The notes beneath the pieces are model-generated. The model was not told the origin of the DNA, made no database searches, and worked only from the letters and a program-made list of their open reading frames with translations. Of a stretch of 64,000 bases of DNA, positions 9,512 to 18,043 are shown piece after piece. Positions within the stretch are counted from its first letter, which is position 1, and every line of letters begins with the position of its first letter. A program made the translations under genes and the position numbers. The stretch is from Thiomicrorhabdus sp. (lineage in GTDB: Bacteria; Pseudomonadota; Gammaproteobacteria; Thiomicrospirales; Thiomicrospiraceae): contig NZ_OY759719.1 of NCBI RefSeq assembly GCF_963662555.1, forward strand, positions 186,001 through 250,000. The letters are read 5' to 3'.

Positions 9512-9876
9512 TACTGTAAAAATTCTAACGGCAACGACTTCTAGCTCGTTGTCCTCTATTTACTTAAGACAACCCTTGTCGCGTTCAACTTTACCAGGCC
9601 TGGTAAATAGTAAATAAAAAGTTTAAAGCACAGTCGTCATCTTCCGGCTTGACCCGGGAATCTAAATCATAACCCTCACCGCAACTGAATCGGCATTTGC
9701 TCTAGTAAGCTTTGATTTTCTGATGTACCATTCATACGTAACATTAGCTATTAACAAAAGATTCATGCTGAAAATAACGAAAAATCTGATGTAAATATAA
9801 ATTAAAAAAATTGGCATTTAATGCCTGGTTTTACTCCTAATACGGAATAACCTGTCAAAAGTGCCTATTAATAATA
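9512..9876. other. Gene-free stretch between bioC and the cassette array
   Basis: I see no coding frame here. It holds a palindrome copy at 9593-9604 inside TTTACCAGGCCTGGTAAA, and at about 9634-9662 a short imperfect inverted repeat (TTCCGG and CCGGGAA) that looks like a worn repetitive extragenic element. The remainder is AT-rich. No integrase remnant was recognised. Confidence 0.5.
9593..9604. repeat. CCAGGCCTGG palindrome, intergenic copy
   Basis: ACCAGGCCTGGT within an 18-bp perfect palindrome, TTTACCAGGCCTGGTAAA, about 80 bases after the bioC stop. It is the last copy before the cassette region. Confidence 0.9.
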
Positions 9877-9883
9877 GTTAGAC
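9877..9883 (+). other. Integron core site, left edge of cassette array
   Basis: GTTAGAC matches the integron recombination core GTTRRRY. It lies 17 bases before the first cassette gene, where an attI or preceding attC core is expected. By itself a 7-mer is weak evidence; its position relative to the following attC sites is what gives it weight. Confidence 0.5.
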
Positions 9884-9899
9884 CTTAGAAGAAAGTGAT

Positions 9900-10373
9900 A
9901 TGCCAGCAGGAGACAATGAAAGATTATTCCGTAAGTTCATGGAAGAGAAGTTCGGTGCTGAATGTCTGAGGGGCAAGCAACGATATACCCTCCTACTGGC
10001 CGGGTTTCCAGAGGCAAGCATTTCAGTTGATGATTCAATTATTTTGAATGATAGGCGTGTATTAATAGAAGTTGATTCTGGAAACATGGCCAAGCTATTG
10101 GCAGGCCAATACGCCTTGCTTAATGGCATGTATGACGGAGATAAGAACAGTTCTTTGTTCTTGGTGGTTCACTACTACCGTGACCCAAAGTCTAGAGCTC
10201 TATATAGCCGTGATAGAACATTGAAAAACCTTAATGCAATACAGCATTTCAATGCTGGCGCAGACTGGATGCCTTTCAATGCATTTAACATTGAAGAATT
10301 TGAAGAACTTGCAAGAGAGACAGATTCTTTAGAAGAGCTTGTTGATAGTGTATGGCCTAACAATGCAAATTAA
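9900..10373 (+). CDS. Hypothetical cassette protein
   Basis: A 157-residue soluble protein I do not recognise. Residues 44-80 (IILNDRRVLIEVDSGNMAKLLAGQY) have an acidic residue, then hydrophobic-E-x-D and a downstream GQY, which is reminiscent of restriction-endonuclease-like folds, but the usual lysine is missing and this is only a suggestion. The C-terminus is acidic. The gene is bounded by integron core sites and its stop codon lies inside the following attC, as in gene cassettes. It has no promoter of its own that I can see. It was probably gained by integron capture. Confidence 0.7.
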   Translation: MPAGDNERLFRKFMEEKFGAECLRGKQRYTLLLAGFPEASISVDDSIILNDRRVLIEVDSGNMAKLLAGQYALLNGMYDGDKNSSLFLVVHYYRDPKSRALYSRDRTLKNLNAIQHFNAGADWMPFNAFNIEEFEELARETDSLEELVDSVWPNNAN

Positions 10374-10430
10374 TTCGGACCGCAAATTCCGCTACGCTTC
10401 ATTTTCGCCTGGTTATTTGCGGTGTTAGCT
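10355..10430 (+). other. attC recombination site 1
   Basis: The site begins with GCCTAAC (10355-10361, matching RYYYAAC) and ends with GTTAGCT (10424-10430), with CTAAC/GTTAG complementary. Between them CCGCAAAT (10380-10387) and ATTTGCGG (10415-10422) form a perfect 8-bp inner stem. The layout and length of about 76 bp fit integron attC sites. The last base of the right core departs from GTTRRRY by one position. Confidence 0.8.
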
Positions 10431-10455
10431 GAACAGAGATCGGAAACAGCACTAT

Positions 10456-11094
10456 ATGAAAATACGATTAGAAACAAAGGACGATTACGCCCAAGTTGAA
10501 GAGCTTGCAAGAGAAGCCTTTTGGAATTTATATTTTCCAGGGTGTGATGAACACTATTTATGCCACATACTACGGGAACATAAAGATTTTATCAGTGAGC
10601 TTGATTATGTAGTAGAACTTGATGGAAAAATAGTTGCCTCCATTATGTACACACACTCGTATTTAATCAGTGACGATGAAAAAATCCCTACTGTATCTTT
10701 TGGACCTTTATGTGTTCATCCTGATTATCAAAGAAAAGGTATTGGCACTGCATTAATCGAAAAGACAAAAGCATTAGTATTAAAGAAGGGAGTGCCATCA
10801 ATTATTATTTACGGAGATCCAAACAATTATTGTAAACATGGCTTTAAGAATGGCCTTGATTATCAAGTAAGTAATATGGATGGTGAATATCCATTAGGGT
10901 TACTTGTTCTTGAGCTTCAGCCAGGATTCTTTGGAAAGAAAAAATGGAAAATCAAGCAATCTGATGCCTTTAATTTAGATCAGAACAAGGTAGAGGAATT
11001 TGATAAAAAATTTCCAGAAAAAGAAAAGAAATATCAATATAGCCAAGAACTTTTTAATATGATCGTAAGAGCTTACTTAAAGGAAAACAACTAA
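10456..11094 (+). CDS. GNAT-family N-acetyltransferase (cassette)
   Basis: A 212-residue protein with a GNAT fold in its first 140 residues. VHPDYQRKGIGTALIEK near residue 95 is the acetyl-CoA pyrophosphate loop (motif A, Q/RxxGxG/A), and the preceding FGPLCV is the usual beta-4 strand. The C-terminal 70 residues (KKWKIKQSDAF onward) are lysine-rich and not part of the core fold. The acceptor is unknown; small-molecule or drug acetylation and protein acetylation are both possible. It sits alone between two attC sites, so it is a mobile cassette gene rather than part of the bio operon. Confidence 0.85.
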   Translation: MKIRLETKDDYAQVEELAREAFWNLYFPGCDEHYLCHILREHKDFISELDYVVELDGKIVASIMYTHSYLISDDEKIPTVSFGPLCVHPDYQRKGIGTALIEKTKALVLKKGVPSIIIYGDPNNYCKHGFKNGLDYQVSNMDGEYPLGLLVLELQPGFFGKKKWKIKQSDAFNLDQNKVEEFDKKFPEKEKKYQYSQELFNMIVRAYLKENN

Positions 11095-11174
11095 CAAGTC
11101 TCTCAACCTGACCACGTGAACGGAGTCGTTGACCGCGAGGACTGTTGGTGCGGCAGGTTAGTTCAACGTTAAGC
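11091..11174 (+). other. attC recombination site 2
   Basis: CTAAC at 11091-11095 overlaps the stop codon of the acetyltransferase, and GTTAAGC at 11168-11174 matches GTTRRRY. Inside, AACCTG and CAGGTT form the inner arms, with TTCAAC before the right core as in many attC sites. Total length is about 84 bp. The left core is less exact than at site 1. Confidence 0.7.
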
Positions 11175-11193
11175 TTCAAGACGGGAGGAGAGT

Positions 11194-11748
11194 ATGAGAT
11201 TCAAGGGGGTTCATCATATTGAGTTTTCAGTGCTCGAATACGATGAGTCAATCAAGTTTTTCGATAAAATGTTTGGATGGCTAGGCTATAAGAGCTTTTG
11301 GACACTCGATATTGAGTATCGTTCAACATATTACATGGCAAGATTTCCTTTCTTTCATAGCTATATTGGTATCCAGCCAGCAAAGACGGGTGAAAAGTTA
11401 AAATCATCTGAACATCAAACGGGCATACATCATATTGCTCTTTGGGCCAAAAGCAGAAAAGAAGTGGATTTGTTTTATCAGGAGTTTTTGATAAAGAATA
11501 ATGTCGAAGTAACAGACACTCCCTCAGAGTACCCAATATATACTCCAGGATACTATGCGGTATTCTTCAATGATCCGATAACGGGAATACACTTTGAGTT
11601 GGCTTATACACCTATGATTCCTTCATTTCGTTCTTATTTTAGATGGCTAAAAATATTGAAAGGCATATGGAAAAAACATCCTGATTGGGAAAAACCTCCT
11701 TGGAAAGAAGCCATGCGTAAACTGCCTTCAAAAAATGAACAAACCTAA
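11194..11748 (+). CDS. VOC-family (glyoxalase/dioxygenase-fold) protein (cassette)
   Basis: A 184-residue protein with two paired betaalphabetabetabeta modules. HHIEF near residue 7, HHIAL near residue 78 and the late FELAY glutamate are the usual metal-ligand positions of vicinal oxygen chelate enzymes such as glyoxalase I, fosfomycin-resistance proteins and extradiol dioxygenases. The substrate cannot be told from the sequence. The start is secure, with GGAGGAGA just upstream of the ATG. The extended C-terminus (SYFRWLKILKGIWKKHPDWEKPPW) is Trp- and Lys-rich. It is the third cassette gene in the array. Confidence 0.85.
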   Translation: MRFKGVHHIEFSVLEYDESIKFFDKMFGWLGYKSFWTLDIEYRSTYYMARFPFFHSYIGIQPAKTGEKLKSSEHQTGIHHIALWAKSRKEVDLFYQEFLIKNNVEVTDTPSEYPIYTPGYYAVFFNDPITGIHFELAYTPMIPSFRSYFRWLKILKGIWKKHPDWEKPPWKEAMRKLPSKNEQT

Positions 11749-11815
11749 TTATCGCGTTGACTCGGACTGGCAATTACGCTGCACTGCATTGTCGATGAGC
11801 TTGGTTGTTAGTTAG
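11744..11815 (+). other. attC-like site 3 (degenerate)
   Basis: CCTAAT at 11744-11749 covers the stop codon of the VOC gene and GTTAGTTAG lies at 11807-11815. An inner imperfect stem, GGCAAT with ATTGTC, lies between them, and CGGAC recurs as in site 1. Neither core is exact, so this is a worn attC or one recognised by a divergent integrase. Confidence 0.5.
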
Positions 11816-12029
11816 AATCAAACCTTAAAAAGGCCTGTACAACCAAAAAAGGTTAATTCTATGTTTTTACTTTTTTCTCACACGATGTAAGACTTTTAAA
11901 TCCACATTTCTATCTCTTTAGATCAAAAGTATATTCATTGTTATTAATACTTTTTTAGCCAATTAGGCGTAAAATAAATTTATTAATTCAAATTCAATCA
12001 AGTTTTAAAAAGAGGTTGAGAATACGCTA

Positions 12030-12614
12030 ATGAAATCGAATCAAACCTTTACCCATATAAAAAAACTGCTGTTTATTGCTGTCATTACTAGTCTGTTAAC
12101 GGCTTGTAGTGGTATACCTGTTACTCAAGATTATACCGACCGCAGTGCTTTAACCAATTATCAAACCTATCAATGGTTACCTGCCAGCATGCAAATCGCT
12201 GGCAATGCACAACAACTAAAATCTAAAGAACCCTTTATTGCCCAGCGAATCGAAAAAGCGATTATTAATAACCTCCATAAACGCGGTGCTCTAATTGATC
12301 GCGACCAACCTCAAGCGTATATTAGCTATAACTATTCGGTCAGCAAGACTCAAGTTGTAACCCCCTCTTCTAGCGTTGGTTTTGGTTGGTATGGTCGCAA
12401 TATTGGTCTAGGTACACGCGTACCGCTTGGCTACGATACAGACACTTATTACGATGTAAAATGGGAAGTGGGTATTTACAACACTCATGGCCAATTAATA
12501 TGGCGTGGTGAAACAGTTCGACCACAAGAAAATTTTGATAACCCAGAACAAGCACAAGCTTATACACAAGAAGTGATTGATGCGATTATGAATCAATATC
12601 CACCAAGTAAGTAG
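12030..12614 (+). CDS. DUF4136-type lipoprotein
   Basis: A 194-residue exported lipoprotein. A basic start (KK) and hydrophobic stretch lead to the lipobox LLTAC near residue 26, whose cysteine would be lipidated. The mature part begins with DYTDRSALTNYQTYQWLP and ends with a WEVGIYNTHGQLIWRGE block, which is the DUF4136 layout. The function of that family is not known. The gene is flanked by the cassette array upstream and by a composite hairpin repeat downstream, and converges on the next gene. Confidence 0.78.
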   Translation: MKSNQTFTHIKKLLFIAVITSLLTACSGIPVTQDYTDRSALTNYQTYQWLPASMQIAGNAQQLKSKEPFIAQRIEKAIINNLHKRGALIDRDQPQAYISYNYSVSKTQVVTPSSSVGFGWYGRNIGLGTRVPLGYDTDTYYDVKWEVGIYNTHGQLIWRGETVRPQENFDNPEQAQAYTQEVIDAIMNQYPPSK

Positions 12615-12675
12615 AACTTAGCTTTCATTTTAGAGAGATGAAATTTAGAAGAGAGTTGAAGTTTAAGAGATAAAA

Positions 12676-12744
12676 AAACCAATTTACCAGGCCTGGCATG
12701 CCCTGTGGCCATATAGGATGTGTGAGCACAGGGTAAATTGGTTT
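12676..12744. repeat. Composite palindrome element 1, likely bidirectional terminator
   Basis: AAACCAATTTACC (12676-12688) pairs perfectly with GGTAAATTGGTTT (12732-12744). The loop region holds CCAGGCCTGG (12687-12696) followed by CATGCCCTGTGGCCAT, and CCCTGTG can pair with CACAGGG just inside the right arm. The element lies between two convergent genes. The palindrome plus tail recurs at 39186 and, inverted, at 43668. Confidence 0.75.
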
Positions 12745-12764
12745 GTTTGATTATTGATTTAACG

Positions 12765-13247
12765 TTACTTGCTTTGATTATCCGTTAATACATCAGCCTT
12801 TAGGAATGCGATTAACGCTTCTTTATCTGCAAATGATTGGCTAGAAACCACTTCTAAGTTATTCAGCTTTAAGACTAAAACTTGTTCTTTATTTACATCA
12901 CCTAACTGCAACTCTTTTAATTGAGCTTCATCACGAATCAACCCAATTTGAAAAGCGTAATCTTTCATTTTAGGAATTGCAATCATGCTAGTAATAAAGC
13001 CTGGCATACCTGAAACATCTGCAATATAAAGCAATTTATATTGGCTTAAATCACTTAATTTGAGTTCAGAAAAAGCTTCTTTAACATTAGAACCTGCATC
13101 CTTAGTTTGCGTTAATACTAACCAGTGGGTATCTGCATTTAATACCGCAGGTTTTTCCCACTGATCTTCAAACTGCTGTGCCTTTAACGTTTGGGCTTGT
13201 GCCACAAACGCCAAGGACATCAACATAACTGCTAATAAGGCCTTCAT
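12765..13247 (-). CDS. Hypothetical periplasmic protein
   Basis: A 160-residue protein with a clear signal peptide (MKALLAVMLMSLAFVAQAQ, cleavage after AQA). The mature part has alternating strands and helices and ends with DKEALIAFLKADV, which suggests a thioredoxin-like fold, but no CxxC is present. I do not recognise the family. It starts two bases after the stop codon of the heme protein upstream, so both are surely one operon and are likely to act together in the periplasm. Confidence 0.7.
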   Translation of the reverse strand: MKALLAVMLMSLAFVAQAQTLKAQQFEDQWEKPAVLNADTHWLVLTQTKDAGSNVKEAFSELKLSDLSQYKLLYIADVSGMPGFITSMIAIPKMKDYAFQIGLIRDEAQLKELQLGDVNKEQVLVLKLNNLEVVSSQSFADKEALIAFLKADVLTDNQSK

Positions 13248-13248
13248 A

Positions 13249-13821
13249 TTAATTTACTGCTTTAGAAAAGCTAAATGCACCACGGATATCGCCTTTCTTA
13301 TAACCCATCGCTTTATCGTCTGGGTAAAATTTAGCAATCGCTTGTTTTACTGGTTCAGAAACATTAGTACCATGACATTTTAAGCACACTTCACCTGTTG
13401 GTAACGGCTTCATATAACGGAATGTCGTTTTATCGCCATCATGCACAACTTCTGAAAATTCCATTTTTTTAACTGGTTCGCCGTCTTTTTTAAGCGTTTC
13501 AAATTTTTCTAGAATCGTTGTTTCCCAAGCGTCTGGCTTAGCCATTGCACCACGAGGTTTTAAGCTGACACGAGTTACCGTCCAACCAGATTTTTTAGCT
13601 AAATCCATTGCTATCTTAGGAGCAGCTGAATGACAGAAACCAACTGCGTGTACTGGACCACCTGTTTTCATGGCTTTTTGTAGTTCTGGTTTAAGCTCGC
13701 CGCCAAATGCTTTTACTAGAGTGCGTGCTTCTTTTAAATCTGCAGTAGTATCTTCTGCAGCAAAAGCTACTGAAGAAATAGATGCGCTCAATAAAGCTGC
13801 TGTAATAAGTTTGAAGTTCAT
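13249..13821 (-). CDS. DUF3365 (Tll0287-like) periplasmic heme protein
   Basis: A 190-residue exported protein with one c-type heme site, CLKCH, near residue 155. The signal peptide MNFKLITAALLSASISSVAF (cut after AFA) and AAGGG before it place the start at 13821; the longer frame to 13884 has neither. The pattern GFCHSAAPKIA, KPRGAMAKPDAWE and FRYMKPLPTGEVCLKCHG is that of the DUF3365/Tll0287-like sensor or heme-binding family. A role in periplasmic redox or signalling is likely; the partner is unknown. Confidence 0.82.
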   Translation of the reverse strand: MNFKLITAALLSASISSVAFAAEDTTADLKEARTLVKAFGGELKPELQKAMKTGGPVHAVGFCHSAAPKIAMDLAKKSGWTVTRVSLKPRGAMAKPDAWETTILEKFETLKKDGEPVKKMEFSEVVHDGDKTTFRYMKPLPTGEVCLKCHGTNVSEPVKQAIAKFYPDDKAMGYKKGDIRGAFSFSKAVN

Positions 13822-14008
13822 GATATTAGCCCTTAATTTTATAAAATAAATTACCGATACAAGATGATAGGTTTCTCTAATCAAATCTATTTTATGGAAA
13901 AGGATTAATAAATCAATAATTTTATAACCACATAAGTTTTATTGATATAAGGAATAATATAACTAGATTTTGTAAAAATCAGGTAAGAACAGATTAAATT
14001 CAAAAGCT

Positions 14009-14452
14009 TTATTCGTTTATTTTTTTAATTATGGCTACATTGTTATGTAGCTTTTCAACCATAACCTCTTCGCCAGCAGATACCGTTGCTTGATCTTGTG
14101 TCTTAAAAGCCCAAGTCGTGCCTTTGTACATCAATCTAAGTTCACCACCATGACTTACAATTTCACCAAGCTCTCCAACCTGCATAGTTTCTAAAGGAAG
14201 GTCTTCTTTTTGCAAACCTTTTACCATAAGTGGCCTTAGTAAAAAAACCAGTAAACCACTTAATAACATTGCCACTAAAATTTGTAGCTCTCCAGATGGC
14301 CACGCCAAAAAGAAGCCTACAAAACCAATCACAACAAATGCAATACCAAAAAATAGAACGACAAATGTACCAATGAGTAGTTCAATCCCTAAAAGAACTA
14401 TCCCGATAGCCAACATAATCCAGACGGGTATAACTTCTATAATATTTTCCAT
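14009..14452 (-). CDS. NfeD-family membrane protein
   Basis: A 147-residue inner-membrane protein with three or four spans in the first 80 residues, then an OB-fold domain (MQVGELGEIVSHGGELRLMYKG...VEKLHNN). NfeD proteins are encoded next to SPFH/stomatin proteins and are thought to form membrane microdomain complexes with them, as here with the gene just upstream. This is the short form without the ClpP-like protease domain. Its start lies directly after a 14-bp tandem repeat. Confidence 0.88.
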   Translation of the reverse strand: MENIIEVIPVWIMLAIGIVLLGIELLIGTFVVLFFGIAFVVIGFVGFFLAWPSGELQILVAMLLSGLLVFLLRPLMVKGLQKEDLPLETMQVGELGEIVSHGGELRLMYKGTTWAFKTQDQATVSAGEEVMVEKLHNNVAIIKKINE

Positions 14453-14493
14453 AACTTATGTTCTCTAACTTATGTTCTCTATCTTATGTGCTA
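14452..14493 (-). repeat. 14-bp tandem repeat covering the nfeD ribosome-binding site
   Basis: Two exact units TAACTTATGTTCTC (14452-14465, 14466-14479) and a third imperfect one (14480-14493), plus-strand reading. On the coding strand each unit reads GAGAACATAAGTTA, so the ribosome-binding sequence is duplicated in front of the ATG. Slippage here would change the leader length. Confidence 0.7.
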
Positions 14494-14548
14494 CAACTTC
14501 TAAGCTGTAACCCAGAAACTTTGTTAATAAAATCTCATCAAGGCTAAT

Positions 14549-15463
14549 TTATTTAGAGGCTGAAGAATTTTGATTTAATAAACTGGTTAAAGCGGCTAAT
14601 GAACCAACCATTTCTGCTGTTTCAACTGGCACGATCACTTTATTTGCCGAATCACTTCCCGCCAATTGAGAAAACGCGGCGATTCTATCTTTTGCCAATA
14701 AAAAATCTGCCGCACTACCATTGGTTGCCATTGCTTGGTTAATGACTTCCATGGCGCGTTGTTCACCTAAAGCAAGTTGCTCTTTTTCATATTTCTGGGC
14801 ATCTGCCATACGCTCAACGGCTTCAGCCTGTTTAAAGGCTTGTTGACGCTCACCTTCGGCTTGCATAATCAAGGCATTTTTATCCCCTTCGGCCTCGGTT
14901 TCCGTGGCACGGCGACGACGCTCTGCTTCCATCTGTAATTCCATGGCACGTTGCACGGCTTCTGGTACAGAGATATCAGCAACTTCGACACGGGTTACCT
15001 TTGCTCCCCAGGTTGAACTCGCCAAGTCAAGTGCTGTTAATAGAGCAGCATTTAGATCGGCGCGAGAGCTTAAGGTTTCATCTAATTCCATTCGTCCAAT
15101 TTCTGCACGTAAGGTGGTTTGGGCTAACTGGCTAATCGCTGACTTTAAATCTTGAATTTCGTAGGTGGCTTGCTTGGCATCATTGATACGAATAAACACC
15201 ACAGCATCAATTTGAATCGCAACGTTATCTTTGGTAATAACGGCTTGGCGTGGCACATCAATAATCTGTTCTTGGGTTGAATAGTGAGAGCGTCTTTGAT
15301 CAATAAAAGGCACAATAAAATTAATCCCAGCATCTAAGGTTTTATGATATTTACCTAATCGTTCAATCACCCATTTTTCTGCTTGGGGAACAATTTTAAT
15401 AGCCAAAATAAAATAGATAACTATCACGACTGATAAGGTCCCAACAAAGCTCAAAAATTCCAT
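14549..15463 (-). CDS. SPFH/stomatin-family protein (QmcA-like)
   Basis: A 304-residue membrane-anchored scaffold. One N-terminal span is followed by the SPFH/band 7 domain (VPQAEKWVIERLGKYHKTLDAGINF through ISVPEAVQRAM), then a charged coiled-coil rich in A/E/R. Such proteins form large ring assemblies and organise membrane domains; with NfeD partners they are often called slipins. I use ATG 15463 because AAGGAG lies seven bases upstream; GTG 15469 would leave one base. The nfeD gene follows after 96 bases on the same strand. Confidence 0.88.
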   Translation of the reverse strand: MEFLSFVGTLSVVIVIYFILAIKIVPQAEKWVIERLGKYHKTLDAGINFIVPFIDQRRSHYSTQEQIIDVPRQAVITKDNVAIQIDAVVFIRINDAKQATYEIQDLKSAISQLAQTTLRAEIGRMELDETLSSRADLNAALLTALDLASSTWGAKVTRVEVADISVPEAVQRAMELQMEAERRRRATETEAEGDKNALIMQAEGERQQAFKQAEAVERMADAQKYEKEQLALGEQRAMEVINQAMATNGSAADFLLAKDRIAAFSQLAGSDSANKVIVPVETAEMVGSLAALTSLLNQNSSASK

Positions 15464-15565
15464 AACCACTCTCCTTAAAAAAGATTTTTGTAAAAATGAT
15501 TTATGAATCTTAACTTATTATTTAGCATTTATGCTTACAAATTTTGGGACTAAGTCATAAATTGC

Positions 15566-17845
15566 TTAATACATCTCTTGCGGGTCAACATCAATGCTCC
15601 ATCGCACTTTACGGGTTAACGGGCTGTTGTAAATATGCGGATGCATTTCTGCCAATAATTTATGTAGGTCAGTTCGATTTGAGGATTGCAACATCAATTG
15701 ATAACGGTATCGCCCTTGTCTGCGTAACATGGGGGCGGAGACAGGCCCCCAAAAATCAATTTGCCCATTTACCATCTTAGTAGCCAACCATTGTTGCCAA
15801 TAGTTCTCTAACCCTGATTTAAGCGAATGTAAAAACGCCATACCATCATTAGGATTGGTTGCTTCAGCACGAATTAATATTTGATACTTATAGGGTGGTA
15901 ACTTGGCTTTTTGGCGTTCTTCTAACGCTTTATTTGCAAATGCAGTATAGCCATTCTTTACTAATGTGGTGAGTAATGGGTGGTCTGGATGATGCGTTTG
16001 AATTAACACTTCACCAGGCTTTTCTGCACGACCTGCTCGTCCAGAAACCTGTAAAACTAACTGAGCCATACGTTCTGATGCACGGTAGTCTGCACTAAAT
16101 AAGCCTTGGTCAATATCCAATAAACCCACCAACGTTACATTAGGAAAATCATGCCCTTTTGCAAGCATTTGCGTGCCAATTAAAATATCAGCCTCACCTC
16201 GCTGTGCTTTACCTGTAAGTTCAGCCATAGAGCCTTTTAAACGAGTCGTATCTCTATCTACTCGCAATATACGTTTATCAGGAAACCATTCTTGGATAGT
16301 CTCTTCTACGCGTTCCGTACCTTGGCCGACCTTAACAAAATCTTCACTTTGACAACTTGGACAACAAGTGGGCTTAGCCAACTGTTCATCACAATGATGG
16401 CATTGCAAATAACCTAAATCGGCATCCGGTTGTTTGGGGTCGTTTATGCGGTGAAATGTCATATTAGCATCACAACTTGGGCAGGTAGCTTGCCAACCGC
16501 AATCATGACACATTAAAACAGGGGCAAAACCACGGCGATTTAAAAACAGCAATACCTGACCTTGTTTTTCCAAATGTTTAGTCATAGCGGTTTTTAAAGG
16601 ACGAGAGACACCTTCTTGAACTTTTTCACCACGAATATCTAACAATTTCAGCGATGGCAACTTTGCCACCCCCGCTCGCTGTTTTAAATGTAGGTGTTGG
16701 TAACGGCCTGATTTGGCGTTATATAAAGTTTCTAAACTTGGAGTAGCCGAGCCTAATACCACCGGCACTTTTTCACGATACGCCCGTTGCACAATCATAT
16801 CTCTGGCTGAATACCTAAAACCTTCTTGCTGTTTATAGGAAAGATCATGCTCCTCATCAATAATGCACAGCCCCAAATTTTTAAACGGGGTAAAAATAGC
16901 AGAGCGAGTACCTAACAAAACATTAATTTGACCAGTGCGAATTAAGTGCCAAGCACAATGGCGTTCAGAATCATTTAAGCCTGAGTGCAAAGCGGCTACA
17001 CGCGTTTGTAAAAAGGCTTCAAAACGTTGCACCATTTGTGGAGTAAGGCCTATCTCTGGTACTAAAACCAGTACTTGTTTGCCTTGTTCAAGCATGGCTT
17101 GAATCATTCCCAAATAGACTTCCGTTTTACCGCTACCCGTTATTCCTTCTAATAAATAGGCTTTAAATTCTGAGGTATTAATCGCTTTACCCGTCACCGC
17201 ATCGACTGCGGCTTGTTGAGCATCATTTAAAGTGTGATTAGGTGCGGCGGGATAAGCAGTCTCCCTTAAACAGGGACCATAGGTCGATTGTAGCCAGCCA
17301 TTTTCTGTAAACTTCTTCACCGTGCTACGCCAGTTATCTAGTTCGGCATTTAAATCCGATTCTGACTTAAGCTGCTTGTCTAAAAACACACTAAATACCG
17401 CACGCTGACGCAAGGCACGTTTAGAAATATCGTCTAGGGTTTTGCTTTGACCTTCAGTCGATAACTGCCAATATTGCATACCATTGATTTGAGCATCTTC
17501 ACCCGCTCGCAAACGTTTAGGCAAGGCGGCCATCACGACTTCACCAATCGGCTCATGATAATAGTGACTTGCCCAATTAAGTAAATCGAGCTGGGATTTT
17601 TGAAGAATTGGCGTGCTATCAATCACACTGCTAATTGATTTGATTTTACTCATTTCATAATCCGCAGAATCGCTCAATGCCATCACCAAACCCAGTACTT
17701 TTTTATTTCTAAATGGCACCCAAACCCGGCCACCAACCACGGCTTGCGATTGTTGATCTGAAAGCAGGTCGGCTTGCAACAAGTAATCTAATGGAAATAA
17801 AAATGGGCCTGGTACGGCAACCTTGGCAATTTGCGGCGTAGACAA
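15566..17845 (-). CDS. priA: Primosomal replication restart helicase PriA
   Basis: A 759-residue 3'-5' DNA helicase that reloads the replisome at collapsed forks. An N-terminal DNA-binding domain is followed by Walker A GITGSGKTEVYL, the DEEH box (IIDEEHD) and helicase motifs V and VI (GTQMLAKGHDFPNV, QVSGRAGRAEKPG). Between them lie the cysteine pairs of the zinc domain (CHDCGWQATCPSCD, CHHC, CCPSC). The only in-frame start is TTG at 17843-17845, with AGAGAG a few bases before it; a stop lies four codons upstream. It is a stand-alone gene. Confidence 0.95.
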   Translation of the reverse strand: MSTPQIAKVAVPGPFLFPLDYLLQADLLSDQQSQAVVGGRVWVPFRNKKVLGLVMALSDSADYEMSKIKSISSVIDSTPILQKSQLDLLNWASHYYHEPIGEVVMAALPKRLRAGEDAQINGMQYWQLSTEGQSKTLDDISKRALRQRAVFSVFLDKQLKSESDLNAELDNWRSTVKKFTENGWLQSTYGPCLRETAYPAAPNHTLNDAQQAAVDAVTGKAINTSEFKAYLLEGITGSGKTEVYLGMIQAMLEQGKQVLVLVPEIGLTPQMVQRFEAFLQTRVAALHSGLNDSERHCAWHLIRTGQINVLLGTRSAIFTPFKNLGLCIIDEEHDLSYKQQEGFRYSARDMIVQRAYREKVPVVLGSATPSLETLYNAKSGRYQHLHLKQRAGVAKLPSLKLLDIRGEKVQEGVSRPLKTAMTKHLEKQGQVLLFLNRRGFAPVLMCHDCGWQATCPSCDANMTFHRINDPKQPDADLGYLQCHHCDEQLAKPTCCPSCQSEDFVKVGQGTERVEETIQEWFPDKRILRVDRDTTRLKGSMAELTGKAQRGEADILIGTQMLAKGHDFPNVTLVGLLDIDQGLFSADYRASERMAQLVLQVSGRAGRAEKPGEVLIQTHHPDHPLLTTLVKNGYTAFANKALEERQKAKLPPYKYQILIRAEATNPNDGMAFLHSLKSGLENYWQQWLATKMVNGQIDFWGPVSAPMLRRQGRYRYQLMLQSSNRTDLHKLLAEMHPHIYNSPLTRKVRWSIDVDPQEMY

Positions 17846-18043
17846 ATGAACTCTCTATTTTTAGTATTTTGGTGATGATGAATAATGCAACTATTCTACC
17901 GTTAATGCAGATTAATTGGGTAAACAATCCGGTTACACGATCTCATGAAACAAGTGTTTTCATAAACTTTCACATTTCTTGCATTTTGTTGTTTTAGACT
18001 AGAAACTAAGTAAGAAAAATTGAAACAACTAGGAGAAATCAAC

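Noticed and set aside
9634..9662. A REP-like or mobile repeat in the bioC downstream gap
   Set aside because: The stem is short and imperfect and no second copy was seen in the window; noted only in the gap description.
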